Shown here in pieces: positions 42,073 to 53,795 of a stretch of DNA of 64,000 nucleotides (position 1 is the stretch's first letter; each line of letters starts with the position of its first letter). Origin of the DNA: Paracyclopina nana (taxonomy: Eukaryota; Arthropoda; Copepoda; Cyclopoida; Cyclopettidae); the NCBI GenBank assembly GCA_019096065.1, contig JAGUCH010000001.1, positions 8,866,001-8,930,000 of the forward strand. Direction: 5' to 3'. A program made the position numbers and the translations under genes. A model generated the notes under the pieces. That model was not told where the DNA came from. It saw only the letters and a list, made by a program, of their open reading frames with translations, and ran no database searches.

Positions 42073-42710
42073 CAGAGACTTAGATTATAAGAGAAGCGAA
42101 GTAAAAATGTAAACATTCCACTTTTCTGCTACGCGTCAATAAGTTATCTTTTTCATCACTTTTATGTAGACGTATACTTTCAAAAAATGCCACACTCGGC
42201 ATTTGTTTGACAATAAAAATCCCATTTAGAGTAACGCCAAAATCAGTGCTATATCAGAAAGAGATTAGACATACTGCCTTGGTTCCCTTAGAGCCGAGAT
42301 TTTCCGTCAAATGATATTAGAGTAACCAGATTCGCAAGTTTGATCATATATGTTAAAAAATCGACTTTTTCTGAAAGTGTTTGGCCGTTTCCAGGAACGC
42401 TCAGCCGGGAACGATAAAATGGCTGTACCATAAAAATGATTCTTAAATAAATTAAAACTTTCAATAAGAACCTTAAAACTGTTGAAAATAAAAGTTAGAG
42501 GCACTTGGTCAACTTACATTCAAACTATACTTGACATTGATCAAAAATGGATCATTTCTGAAATATTTGGAATGAAAAGTCAGCCCCAGCCCAAACTCAG
42601 GCAGCCAGCGCCAAAAAGCCATTGTATTCTCTTTTGGAGCGTCCCAAAAAAGAGGCACGCACCCCCTATGACGTCACATAATTTCGCTTCTCTAGTAATC
42701 TAAGTCTCTG
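42073..42710. mobile_element. hAT-type non-autonomous DNA transposon
   Basis: The element is 638 bp, with terminal inverted repeats of about 28 bp starting CAGAGACTTAGATTA. I count two mismatches between the arms. It is flanked by a perfect 8-bp direct duplication, GTTTGAAC, at 42065-42072 and 42711-42718. A CAGAG start and 8-bp duplications are hallmarks of the hAT superfamily. The interior has no transposase-like frame, so it would depend on an enzyme encoded elsewhere. The perfect duplication suggests fairly recent insertion. Confidence 0.87.
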
Positions 42711-45700
42711 GTTTGAACTAGCAGTCGTTGCAGAAAGCAGCTGAAGTTTGGTTGTTTACCTTCCTAGCAACGTTAAAAGGAGCTCTCGCTTATAAAACAG
42801 CCAAAACTTGGCAAAAAATGCCGCATAAGCAAATAAAGATGCAAAGAAGAGAAATAACTCTGTATCTAGTTGACAAATGACGAGTAAAAACAAATTAACA
42901 GCTCACAATAAAGCTTACAAAATTCCGCTAAATCGATAGAAGTCACAGAACTCGGAAATCAGAGAGTCAAAACTGAAAAGTCAGCCCTAAAAACTTGAGC
43001 TGACATGGATTATTTTCATTTACTTCAATGTGGCCCTCGATGGTTTTGCTCGGCCTTGGTAAGAGTTCTCCGGCGCCGAAGATGCGCCATTATTTCGCCC
43101 TTTATGGCTTTCATGGCTAGTAATTTTTTTGATTATAGGACATTGAGCGGGTTTACGAGACCAAATTGTCCCATATGTCCCGACATGATGCCGTGGTAGA
43201 CAATGGGAAATTGAGCTCATCGTGAGCACTTCTTCCAGGACACGTCAAACGGTGATTTTTTCACAACTAATGTGGACGGCACGATTCTACAATCTGGACT
43301 GGATGCAACTCTCCTTCTCCGCCATTTTTTGGCGCATATTTAAAGGTAAGTTTATTTTGTGGGAGAAAAAGGCAGCTTCATTTGCATTGCAATTTCGTGA
43401 CACCGAAATTATTGTTGGAATGACAGGCTAAGTGAATTATTTGCGGCGGTCGCTTTGCGATGGTAAGCTCATTTTCCCACAGTAAAGGCCATAAATTGCA
43501 GTAAAATCCAGGCTCGTTCTGAGGCAACCAATTAGCATTTTATCCAGTTCGGGGTAACGAAGCGCAAAACAGCAAATTGTGCACTATCTTGGAAAGGCTC
43601 CAGTTGTGAGTGAAACTGTTTAACGTTTGGAAGGTTCCATTTTCCATGGCCTTTTTCTGCCTTGACAAATTAGGCTCAAAGAGCCGAGTAACGTTTCGTT
43701 TTCCCATGCTTTCTTGCGCCACGTACGTGGCTCAGCTATGATATAATTGGAGTCGAGAGCAAATGGATATGGGAATGGGTTGAACCCGAACCCTAATATC
43801 TCGCAATATTTCACCAAGTTTAAAAGCCTCACAGTGCTACGGCAGTGCTGCATGCAATTATGGAGGTCAAGAGTACAAAAAAGTTCAGCAGACCTGGAAT
43901 ATTATGGCAGCCAGGAACTTCCATCGTCATCATCATCTTCTCCATCCCGACCAAAAGTTCAACGCTGAGCATGTCCGGCCGGGATCTGCATACCAATGAG
44001 GTGAAATTCCTGCCACTCCCGAAAAATGGCGATCTAGGTGCTTTTTCTGGTACTACATTTTTTCCGCCTCAGCCGCGCTCGAGTGAAATATGGCGAAATT
44101 ATGCCCCGGCCATCATGGCGCGTTTAAGAAGTTGCCGAGACCCCCCGGAACAGGGTGAGGCCAGAGGGACCTTCCCGACAAAACCGGACCCCCCTGTCAA
44201 CGACATGCTTATAAATAATGTTTTACATCAGAATCGGTACAGGAGCTTCAAAAGGGTGATTTCAATGCAGAGCAAGTCGACAAGTAATGGCTTGCTAGTG
44301 CGAGCAAATTTTCTGCTGGAATGCTGCTGCTTGCCACACGACCGATTTATGTGCCATGAATTAACCTCGCTCAGCTTGGACTTCTGCCTCCGATGATTTT
44401 CATCCAGTCTCAGCTTGTGTGTACTTTTGCACTGGCCCTAATGGAATGAAATCTGTCGTCATGACACTTAGCATTGTTTCATGTTTCAAGCTGTCCATTT
44501 TTTTCCTCCGGCCTCTACCTACGCACGGTGAGAAGAGTCCCAGCAAAAAGAGACTTGGTTACCAGCTGACAAAAAAGGAAAAAAGGAGCTGACTGAAAGT
44601 CGCACTGGATCTAAGGCTTTGCAATTTGGCTCCCCCTGCCTCCGAGTCAGGCATGAACATTATTGAAAGTGAAACCGAGCGAAAATTCGAATGTGTGGCA
44701 TCACGTCTTGGTCGTTAAATGAGTCCCGAAAAGAAGTTGCCGGGTCATTTTTGCAGTGTGAATATTTATTAGCTTTTGTCTTCTTCCTTTCATGTTCCCT
44801 CCATAATGAGTGTGATCCTCCCAGTTGGAAAACAATACTCGAACCGAGAATAGCGCAACCACGCTGTATGATGGTGCAAAAGCAGCCGGAAAAAGTGAGG
44901 AGAAAACCAAACTTGGCTGCTGTGACTTAATTAATAATGCCCACCAAATCATAATAACCATTCGTGGCCGGGGCCAAGAATTAATGATGCCTAATTGCTA
45001 GGCAAGCATTAAATAGCAGGATGAAATATTCAAGCCGACCGAACTTTGAATTCATTTCCAAAGGGGCAATTCCCATGGTGCACAAATTGAGTCCAAAAGC
45101 GCGGGCATCAATGCTCGAAAAAAGCACTTGGTTGGACAGGTTCGAAATTTACGAGGTTGTATTGACCGAGCTGAAAGAATTCGAGAGCAAGAGGGATAAA
45201 AAAGCGGTCGGCTCCTTTTGATCCAATTAGCATTCCAAGAACATGAGGCTGGAGAGCGTAATGGACCCATTAGACACCCTGTTTTACCCGATTTTACTCA
45301 GCTGCTGCAATTGGGGGCTGGACTTGAACACCACGCTGAATACGAGGAATTTTTGTTTTAAAAGCTCCTTTTTTGATTTGTCAACGTCACAGTTTGGATC
45401 TCACGATGGTCCAGTTTCAGGCCATTTTTCTGGTGGGTTGCCCTAATATATTCTTCATCTTGACAACTCTGTATTGTTTCAAGTATCCATTTTCCTATAC
45501 TAGACCTCCTATATGGCCCGGATTCCAAATAAATCTTGCACCAAAGATTACCATCATTGACTTTTGGTAACCCTGCTGCTTTGTCAGCAACTCTGGCTGG
45601 TAACTAGATCATCGGCGTTGGACTACTTAAAAACGCAATCAGTGGAAATGGGTTTCGCGTTCAGATGATCTGCTGAATGGTCAGCAGACGAGTACGGTTC

Positions 45701-48700
45701 ATTAGAATGTATTGAAGGGCAGCCCTGAAAGACGGAAAACACAGGGATTCTTAGCGGGTGGGAAATAAGACGACTTCATGACGTAAATCTTTTCGCCATT
45801 TAACAAGTGGAAGCGGAGATTTATGCGGTCGGACGAACGAATCGGTTCGTTCCATTAGCCATGGATTTCCACCAAGAAGGCTTGACATGCGCACACAAGC
45901 CAAAAAAGGCTATAAAGCCACATTTTTCATCGATAGATTTGGAGCATTGCTCGGTTGCCATTCTGATAGAAAAGAACTTGGCGAAGATTAGAGTTGCGGC
46001 CTGGAAGAATGTCCCAATCAATGCAGCAAAGTCAGTAGTAAGCTAACTGACTCTTGTTGTAAAAATGTGAGATCTTGATCTAGTTGAAAAGCAGCAGCAT
46101 CTTGACACCCCCAACTGAGAACCTGGTACACAAAACGTTGGCCACGACTTTATGGACTTCTCTGGCAAATACACCCCTGATTTGTGATGGCAACTTGGCC
46201 GTCCCTTTTTTGCCCCCATTTTTACCAAATCTGAGGCTAGGATCAGCAGAACGGTAAACTGGAATTTGTCCAACATAATGTACGAGAGTTTTTTTCAAAG
46301 ACATTTATGGACGATAATTTGAAGCTTTTCATGAAAATAAAAGGAAGATCTGGACCCGACTGTTGCATCCCCTTTTTTTATTTTATTTCGGAGCAGAGCT
46401 CTTTTGTTGGAGCCGTTTTATAGCGCTCTGAAGCATTCGTGGTGGTAGCCTTTCTTGATAGTGTTCTTCAAAATAGTGGTAGTGTACTGTAGTGTATATG
46501 TGAAGATACCCCAGCGAGATTGTAAAAAAGAGTTGGAAAGGAAAGAAGTCAAGTGTTGTGACAAGGATTGAACGAACTTCAATGCTCGAGTGCACTTGAC
46601 TGAATGTTCTATGGCTCCCTTTTTTGATAGAGGAAAATTCAGCATTTTTTGCAGCGACCACAATTAATAAATGTCAACTCGAGTATTTAAAAGAGTTTTT
46701 TGCCTTTTCTCTGCCTTAACGTGGCATAGATTATTTTTTCTTATGTGGGCTGAACATGAAAGCTCTGAATTTTTCTCGGTGGTCTAAGTACATGAGGTAA
46801 TGTTTGACAATAAACCTTACTACCCTTTTTTGCTCCATTTCTTTGTTTCTAGCGCTTTTTCCTTCATTGTTGTGTGTGCTTGTAAGAATGTTACAGTTGT
46901 TAACTCGGCATTCCGAATGCCTGCTGGGGGTCCCAAAAGTTGCCCATCAAGTTCACAAATTTGTCCCTATATGCATGGAAAAGAAGCTTCCAAGATGAAC
47001 AAGTCCATCAAGGAGCTTAGCGTCTGCATTTGGCTTGATCATCTGCTAGAGATCGTCGTACCGTGATCAATTCATTGCGCGGAAGGCCATTTAGTTTGAT
47101 GGAAAAAGTGCCTTGAAATAAATCAAATCACGCTAGCTAGGCCGCCGTTCTACCCTTTTTAGTCGCTGCTGAAAATTGATATAGCTCGTCATAAATGTCT
47201 ACTTTTTGCATGAATTTTACAGTGACTTCACTTTTGATTTGTGCACTTTGCATGTGAAGCAGAACAGGATTGACCTTGGCGTTCCAAAAGCAACATTTTA
47301 TGCTGCTGCTGCTTAAAAAGAGCCAGGAATTTTTCCCATTCAAAAAGGGGACGAGGATCATGACATGTCCAAGAGCACGAGACCTCCATGGAATTCAAAA
47401 AAGGTGATTGCCACTAGAGTTGGCATGAATAAAGGAGAGCAGATGGACGAGCCAGATTTCCACTGGATGACGACACGATTTGTCACACCCTTTTATGGGG
47501 GAAAATGTGGTGTAAAAACTCTGCTGCTCCTCGAAAAAAGACAAGAGAATTGGCTTCGCTCGTTCCTCCCAGTAGGATCCTGCCCATTACTTTGAGCCCA
47601 GCTCTCGTAATTTTTGACAAATTGACATTTGACAAGCAGGATGTTTGAATATTGGCACCCTCAGAAAAGTGGTTGAGCACATTCATGAAGTGCTTTAGGA
47701 AATTCCATGATCTTCTTCAACACCAAGAATTATGAATGTCTGAGACCTCCCGGTGAAAAGTTACGGTTGCCGGGGATATAATTCACAGACAGTTTTGCAT
47801 ACTACTCCAAGTTCTTTATGTCTATTAAAATTATAATAGCAAGGGAGCTGAATCATTTTATGCCCGTCTTTAAATCAACTCGCTGCTGGCCCAAAAGTGG
47901 AGCTAGTATATGCATGGATTTGGAGGATGCAATTCTAGGAACATTGACAGCCCGCGTGCAATACCCTAATTTCGTTCACAATGATGACGAGCCTCTAAGC
48001 AGGACCGGTTTACATGGTGGAACCAGTTCTTCTATTGTTTGCTCTTTCAATTTGGGTTCGGCCTCTTGACAACCTTTTTTCGTGGTATTTGCCATGTCTA
48101 AGTGGCTACCACGAGTGATTTCAGGCTAAACATTGACTCACTTCTTCCATGCTTGGTGATGTCATCTGGCCGCTCAAATAAGGCCGATTCATTATCAGGA
48201 GAAAGGTTGTGGCATTCCAGACCTCGTGTAGGCCTGACACTTGTCCCGCGCTAGTGACCTCTGGAGCCTACCAAGTCGGGAGAGTTATGAACCTGATACT
48301 GAGCACGAAGCCCGCGATGATCCAATAATATGCTTCTTTATTGAGGTACACTTTTTACCTTATGCAGCTGCTGCTGCCCAGCAGTCGTGGCCTCATAAAC
48401 CCATATTGCTCACGTGGTGAAGAAGATCATCGTGATCAAGTCGAGTACCAACACTATACGGTCACAAATTGTGCACAGCACGAATCCCGATCACCGCTAG
48501 GCCGTCATTTTTTACTATTCTGCATCTCTAATGATGGCCAACTTCATGCTGGGCTCAAGGAAAAAATTAGTATTTATAATCTTAACGATCAATTAGCTGG
48601 TGTTTCTTTAATTGGACTTTATTCTCCCCCTCGCGGAGCTTGCAGAGATTTCTCATTTCATCACCCACACTCATTTGGATAAGTCAATATATTTGCCATC

Positions 48701-50921
48701 TTGAAGCTTTTCTCGATCGAGAGCAGTGAAGTTTGGTTTTCTTTAATGCCTTTTATGTGATTGCAAAAATTGGGACAATTTGTGTAAAGGAATTTCAATG
48801 TGAAGTTCGCCCACTATTTGTCATTCCTCAGGAAATGTATTCGAGTTAGCAGCTCGTCAAAACAAGTTGACGTTTCTTGCCAAGCGTATTTCTACTGTAG
48901 CTGGTTGAGCTGATTTTTATCAGGAATGGAAGCTCAATCGAGAAAAGAAACCCCCCTAGTGAAGGAAATAGATGAACTTTTTGAAGTCTTGAGAAATGAT
49001 CTGAAATGGTTGTTTTCTGTATCACTTCAAGCAACGAGCTGATTTCATTTCAATTATACCGGTCATTTGTCTCCCAAACTGACAATGTCAGTTAAAAAAG
49101 GCTTCTAGATTCCAGAAGACAGTGATGGATGGAATGCTGGCATGGGAGGAAGACCTGGTTAAATTGTACAATTTTACTCAAGATTTTTTTGTTCTATCAG
49201 ACAATTGAACAGAAGCTGTAATTACGTTTTGGCCAAAGGTTGGCTCTGAGGGTAATTGGATCGAAAAATAATGACAATGGCACGAATGAGAATTGATTCT
49301 AGACCACCGGGTGCACAATATATGCACAATTTTGACAAATTACGCTCAAGAATCCAGATTTCTCTAATGCAACACTATCACCTCACTCAGATAATCCTGG
49401 TGCACTTGGAGAAAAATGGGTGTCTCGGCCAACCTCTTTAAAAAGTAGTACTTCTACATGAAATGTCAGACTAAAACAAGGGTCTACAGCACTGATGCCA
49501 AGTAGAGCGTTTTCAATGGCTGTTTCCAATTGTGCTTGTTGCATTCCTGAGCTCTAACACTAATTAACTAGCTGTTATGGGAACCATTCCTATTGAGGCA
49601 GGTGGCAAAGGGAATGATTTCTTTCCCTGTTCTCTCCGATAGTGGAATGGATTAACTTGAGACTGCACTTGGCTTGACCTCCTAAATCAGGGTGACAGCC
49701 GAAAAATGGCTAACATTGAAAGGCACTTGTTGATAATTGAATCCATTGAAATAGCGGGCATTTAGAATTGCACATAATCATATGAATTAATTTAAGCACT
49801 GAATGAATAAATGGCTGTATTTAATGTTGCAATGTAGCCTTTTATTTCCTTACATGATAACATATATATACAAGTAATTTGAGCTCACTTGGCTTCTCCA
49901 AAATTACAGTTGAAAAGCCATGATTAAATAAAAAGAAAGTTAAAAATTCAATTGTTATTAAGCGCAAAAATTCTAAATCGTACACGCAACCTCTTCTTAG
50001 TGATGATGCAGAGCTAATGAAATAATGATCAAGCGACGCAAATATTTCAACATATTTGAGAAAATTGTATTTTTTTAATGTTTCCATCTGGGGTAAATAT
50101 GTCAAGTAAATTGCACAAAATGACGTGATATAAAATGTTGATAAGAAAAAGCCTGGCTTTAAAGTAACACTTGCTAATCTTGTCATTTATTGCATGACTT
50201 ATTCGCTGTTTCCGAATTCGTGTGGATAAACCAAGCAAATTTGATGCCAGCTTTCTTGATAGTGGACTACAGCACCTTATTATGCCCACAAATGTGACTA
50301 TATCAATATCATTTTATTGGCTTTCTCTACTAAAAATACGACAATTAAACAAACACTGCTCTTCCTTAATCTACTCAACCAAAGCTATCTTCTTTATTTT
50401 GCGTACTTTTGCTCGATATTCAACTGAATTTCAAAAAAAAAGTCTTCAAAAAATACTGGCTCGAATGGTGCCATCTATCGAAATAGTTTGCTTGTTGTGC
50501 ACCCGTAATTTGACGTCACGCTTTGCTTTACTTTAAAATGACTCATCCACTTTTCCTTGAAGTAGAAGCGGAAGCTGCAAGAGAGGCTAAGCTATCTAGT
50601 CACTAAAAGCTTTTTTTAAATGAACGTTTTACAGAGCAATGAAATCTCGAAAATAAGGTATGATACTATTTTTGTTCTGTTCTTCATATAAGAAGTCCCC
50701 CTAGGATTAGTGATGAAACAAGCTCTTACGCGGGGCCAAGGCAGGTGAATTTGTTCTTCGTCCTTTGTTACAACCTCCAACTTATGTAGTGGATGGAAGG
50801 AGCGACAGAAGGCATGGCATGTGAAGCGTACACAGTAACCCGTGAATCGCGCTATTTGAAAAACATCATCAGTTGTGCTGCAAGATAAAGCTGATCGCTT
50901 GATTTTTTTGCAGCCTTCCCA

Positions 50922-52435
50922 ATGGACGAGGAAGAGGAGTTTGATTTTTACACGCTGATTGGGCTGCCAAAGCCTGCACATCTTCAAGAGGCCAGGGCTC
51001 ACTCTTCCTCCTCTTTTAGTGACGAGAGTAGTTTGTTTTCACCATCAACAATTTCATCCGACTCTCCCTCTATTGCTTCTGCCGATTCGCCTCCCAAAAT
51101 ATCATTTGATGAAGAGTAAGTCATTTATTTAATTGTCTTCTTTACATGGATGATCAAGTTTTCGTCCCGTAGAGATATTCAGGAAGCCTTCGCAATTACT
51201 TCCGCTGACAACCCAGAAAAGTGCTCAGTGTGCGGCGAAAAAGCAGGGAAGCATAGCTATTATGGAGGAAGGGTTTGCCCCAGTTGCCGAGCTTTCTTCA
51301 GAAGAGCTGTTCAGAGCAAATACTACGAAATATTCTTCTGCGTTCGCGGAGAAAAGTGCACGGTCAACCTTCAAACCAGGAGAAGTTGCCAGTTTTGCCG
51401 GTTCAAAAAATGCCTGGCATCTGGCATGAGAACAGCTTGGGTCTTGCCAGAAGGAGAGCGACATAAAAGATTCAACAAGCTCAGCAAAACTCAATATCGG
51501 AATGGCCTCACCAGCATCACAGGTACGCAAAATGATGTACGAGCCTCGAAATTATTTGTAAAATTTCGCTCTCAGATCCTACCTCAGAAAGCAAGAGCCT
51601 CAAACCTGTCCAGCCAACTGTGAAACTGGTCCTCGAGCCCAATTTGAATCAACTAACCATGGATGAGGCGATTTTGATCGGACAATTGGTGAGAGATATC
51701 CAGCAAGGCATGACATTCGCCTTGGTCCACTACAAAGGCTTCTACTGCAAAGTTGCCAAGTTGGCCTTTTGCAACCAGCCCTTTCCAAATGAAGTGTTTG
51801 AAAACTTCAAAAGACTTTGCTACGAGTGCCAGATTAGCTTCATGAGCGCTCTGGTTGACTTCACTCTGATCCCCCAGGATGATCAGAACCAGCTAATACA
51901 TGCCAACATTCCGCTCCTACATTCTTTCAAAGAAGCTTGTTTCGTAGATGAGTCTGAGGTTGGATTCAATGTGGGCCTAAAAAAAGTGGCGGAAACAGAG
52001 GAGTTCTTGGACATGGAAGACATGAGAGGCTGTTTGGAAAAGGTTAAACTGTGCACAAAAAACGACGACCCGAAGCCTGTAATAAAGTACAACCAACTTT
52101 ACGTCAGCCCGTGGACGCCATCATACGTTGAAGAAGTGAAGCATAGGGAATTAACCAGCAAAATGAAGAGGTGGACATACATTAATGGCAAACCGGATGA
52201 GGTTCTCGTGGCATTGGGAACCATCATCATTGTTTTCAACCCAGACTTTCTGGAGCTGAAGAACCGGCCTCAAGTGGAGCAAATTCAGCTCAAGTACTTA
52301 AACTTGCTGAGGAACTACCTCAACAGTAGGCTCAAAGGAAAGCATGAGGCTACCGCCAAGTTTGTTGAGGCCGTGAGGCTCAGTTCTTATGCGAGAGAAT
52401 CGTCGGAAATTCTCAGCAGAAGATTGCCAATTTAA
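50922..52435 (+). CDS. Nuclear receptor with DNA- and ligand-binding domains, divergent P-box
   Basis: Three exons, 50922-51115, 51173-51522 and 51576-52435, joined over introns of 57 and 53 nt, encode 467 residues. The N-terminus is acidic, then Ser-rich. The DNA-binding domain spans residues 82-150: first-finger cysteines at 82, 85, 100, 103 and second-finger cysteines at 121, 127, 137, 140. The P-box region reads CPSCRAFF instead of CEGCKGFF. The spacing between the second and third cysteine is 14 residues, one more than usual. The ligand-binding domain covers about 210-467 and includes the helix 3-5 signature FTLIPQDDQNQLI (277-289). It is a ligand-regulated or orphan transcription factor; I cannot name the subfamily. 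A TTTTTTTGCAG acceptor at 50903-50913 just before the ATG suggests an upstream, probably untranslated, exon. The frame is open back to that acceptor, so upstream coding is possible. Confidence 0.92.
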
Positions 52436-52476
52436 TATGTCAAAAAATCTATTTTCAGTTTCGGGAGTATTGGTTA

Positions 52477-52482
52477 AATAAA
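52477..52482 (+). promoter_or_regulatory. Poly(A) signal of the nuclear receptor gene
   Basis: AATAAA, 42 nt after the stop codon at 52433-52435. Confidence 0.75.
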
Positions 52483-52918
52483 AAAGTTACTCTAACCCAC
52501 TTATTAGGTCATTTTTGCGGCACGAAATCTAAATTGATGCATACTAAGCGTGAGTAAGTTGTCAATTGCCTCATCTCGGTTGCTTTTTAAAAATATCATG
52601 ACTTCAAAAAAGCTGAGCCTGCAGTGTAAATTTAAATAGCATGACAGGTTGCGTAATGTTATCCATTATCTTGCGCAATGTTGCTTCTTCACTTGAGGAA
52701 TATCTAGAACTTAGTCGAAACTAAGGTGGAACGCAAGTAAATTTATCATGGCTGTGTTAGCATGAAGCATTCAAAAAAGATTCAAGAATCAATAGTCTGG
52801 GCACATATTTGATAGAGCTTATCTTCATCTGCAAATGTAGTGACAAACAAAACTGCTTAGATAATTGTTCCCCTTGCTCGCCTTATCGATCATAGTTACT
52901 AAGCGCATTTTAATTGAA
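52483..52918 (+). other. Short intergenic region upstream of the ferritin gene
   Basis: This is the presumed promoter and 5' untranslated region of the ferritin gene. Several GATA-type sites are visible (CTTATC near 52818, TAGATAA near 52859, CTTATCGAT near 52883). No iron-responsive element with a paired stem was found; the only CAGTG (52622) lacks a complementary stem. An acceptor-like ATCATAG just before the start codon leaves room for a separate 5' untranslated exon further upstream. Confidence 0.4.
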
Positions 52919-53721
52919 ATGATGAAGGGATCTGTTCTTTTTGTCTTAACTCTTACCATTTTTGGTTTAACCCGAGGCCAACAGGACACTTGCCTGAGCC
53001 ATGCAGTTCAGACGTGTAAATCCGGATCCAATGAGTGGACTGATGGGTCCAAATGTAACGCAGTATATGGAAACATCCAAGGCAACAAGCAGAACTTGCA
53101 GAAATTGATGGCTGACCACCTCAAGCACAGCTTCCAGTTTCTCTCTATGGTAAATAACACCAGACATGCTTCAGTTATTTCATAATTTCATTTTAGTCCG
53201 CTCATTTCGGAAGCGACGTTCATAATAGGCTGGGCCTGAGCAAAACGATGTTGGATTACTCCAACAAAATGTGGGATAATGCTCAAAAAGTAATGCATTT
53301 CATGTTGCATCGAGGATCAAGTGCTCTCGATATCGAACCAACTTTGAAATTGCAAGGAGTTCAGCCTTTTGACACCAACGGTGAAGTCAAGGCCTTGGCT
53401 CATACCCTGACAATTTTGAAGGAGAATGCCGAAAACGTTATGGCTGTTCACAAGCATGCAAACAACAAGAAGGAGCACCAGCCATCCACAGATGACAGCT
53501 ATGATCCAATGGTGAGTGAAAGAGCATTTTTGCTGTATACAGGCCTTCGTAAAATAACCTTTGTTACTATGCAGGTTATGCATTTCTTGGAAGAGGAGCT
53601 TCTGGAGAGCTACTACACTGACATTCGCGTAATCTCCGGACACTTGAACGTTTTGGGCAAAATGGCCAAGGACGACAACACCAGGGCCATGGGACTCCAC
53701 CTGTTCGATGGCAGCCTCTAA
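52919..53721 (+). CDS. Secreted ferritin subunit, light-chain type
   Basis: Exons 52919-53149, 53197-53511 and 53575-53721 join in phase 0 over introns of 47 and 63 nt to give 230 residues. The start is the tandem ATGATG at 52919. Residues 1-20 form a signal peptide ending near LTRG, so the subunit should enter the secretory pathway as insect ferritins do. Cysteines soon after it (DTC and QTC) fit the disulfides of secreted ferritins. Ferritin helices follow: FLSMSAHFGSDVHNRLG at the exon 1-2 join, NAQKVMHFMLHRGS, VMHFLEEELLESYY, and MGLHLFDGSL near the end. By ungapped alignment to the family, the ferroxidase positions of heavy chains are replaced (Glu to His, Tyr to Phe, Glu to Met, His to Asn). 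So I call it a light-chain-like, iron-storing or nucleating subunit without ferroxidase activity. No heavy-chain partner lies in the window. The 63-nt intron 2 has no stop in frame. Confidence 0.9.
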
Positions 53722-53733
53722 TGCCGTTGAATC

Positions 53734-53739
53734 TTTATT
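53734..53739 (-). promoter_or_regulatory. Poly(A) signal of the MAM/Kunitz gene
   Basis: AATAAA on the minus strand, 57 nt after that gene's stop codon. It begins only 13 nt beyond the ferritin stop codon on the other strand, so the two 3' ends almost certainly overlap. Confidence 0.75.
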
Positions 53740-53795
53740 GTAGTATTTTGATGTAAAGTTATCGCACGAGGGCTTTGTAGTAAAGTTGGAAGCAT

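Larger units (their letters stand above)
37490..50913. other. Gene-free stretch between knirps-like gene B and the nuclear receptor
   Basis: This is about 13.4 kb with no supportable coding exon. The first few hundred bases (about 37490-37860) are richer in G+C and CpG than the surroundings, as expected for the 5' untranslated or promoter region of gene B. Inside lie the fold-back tandem-repeat block (38991-39898) and the hAT-type element (42073-42710). Longer open frames, such as 183 codons at 43845-44396, look like chance: they show no domains and no splice context. Confidence 0.6.

Noticed and set aside
43845..44396. 183-codon open frame on the plus strand
   Set aside because: No domain, repeat or splice context; low-complexity, haphazard composition. 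Length alone is not convincing.
52615..52632. Possible iron-responsive element (CAGTGT)
   Set aside because: The five bases on either side of the loop do not pair, so no IRE hairpin can form.
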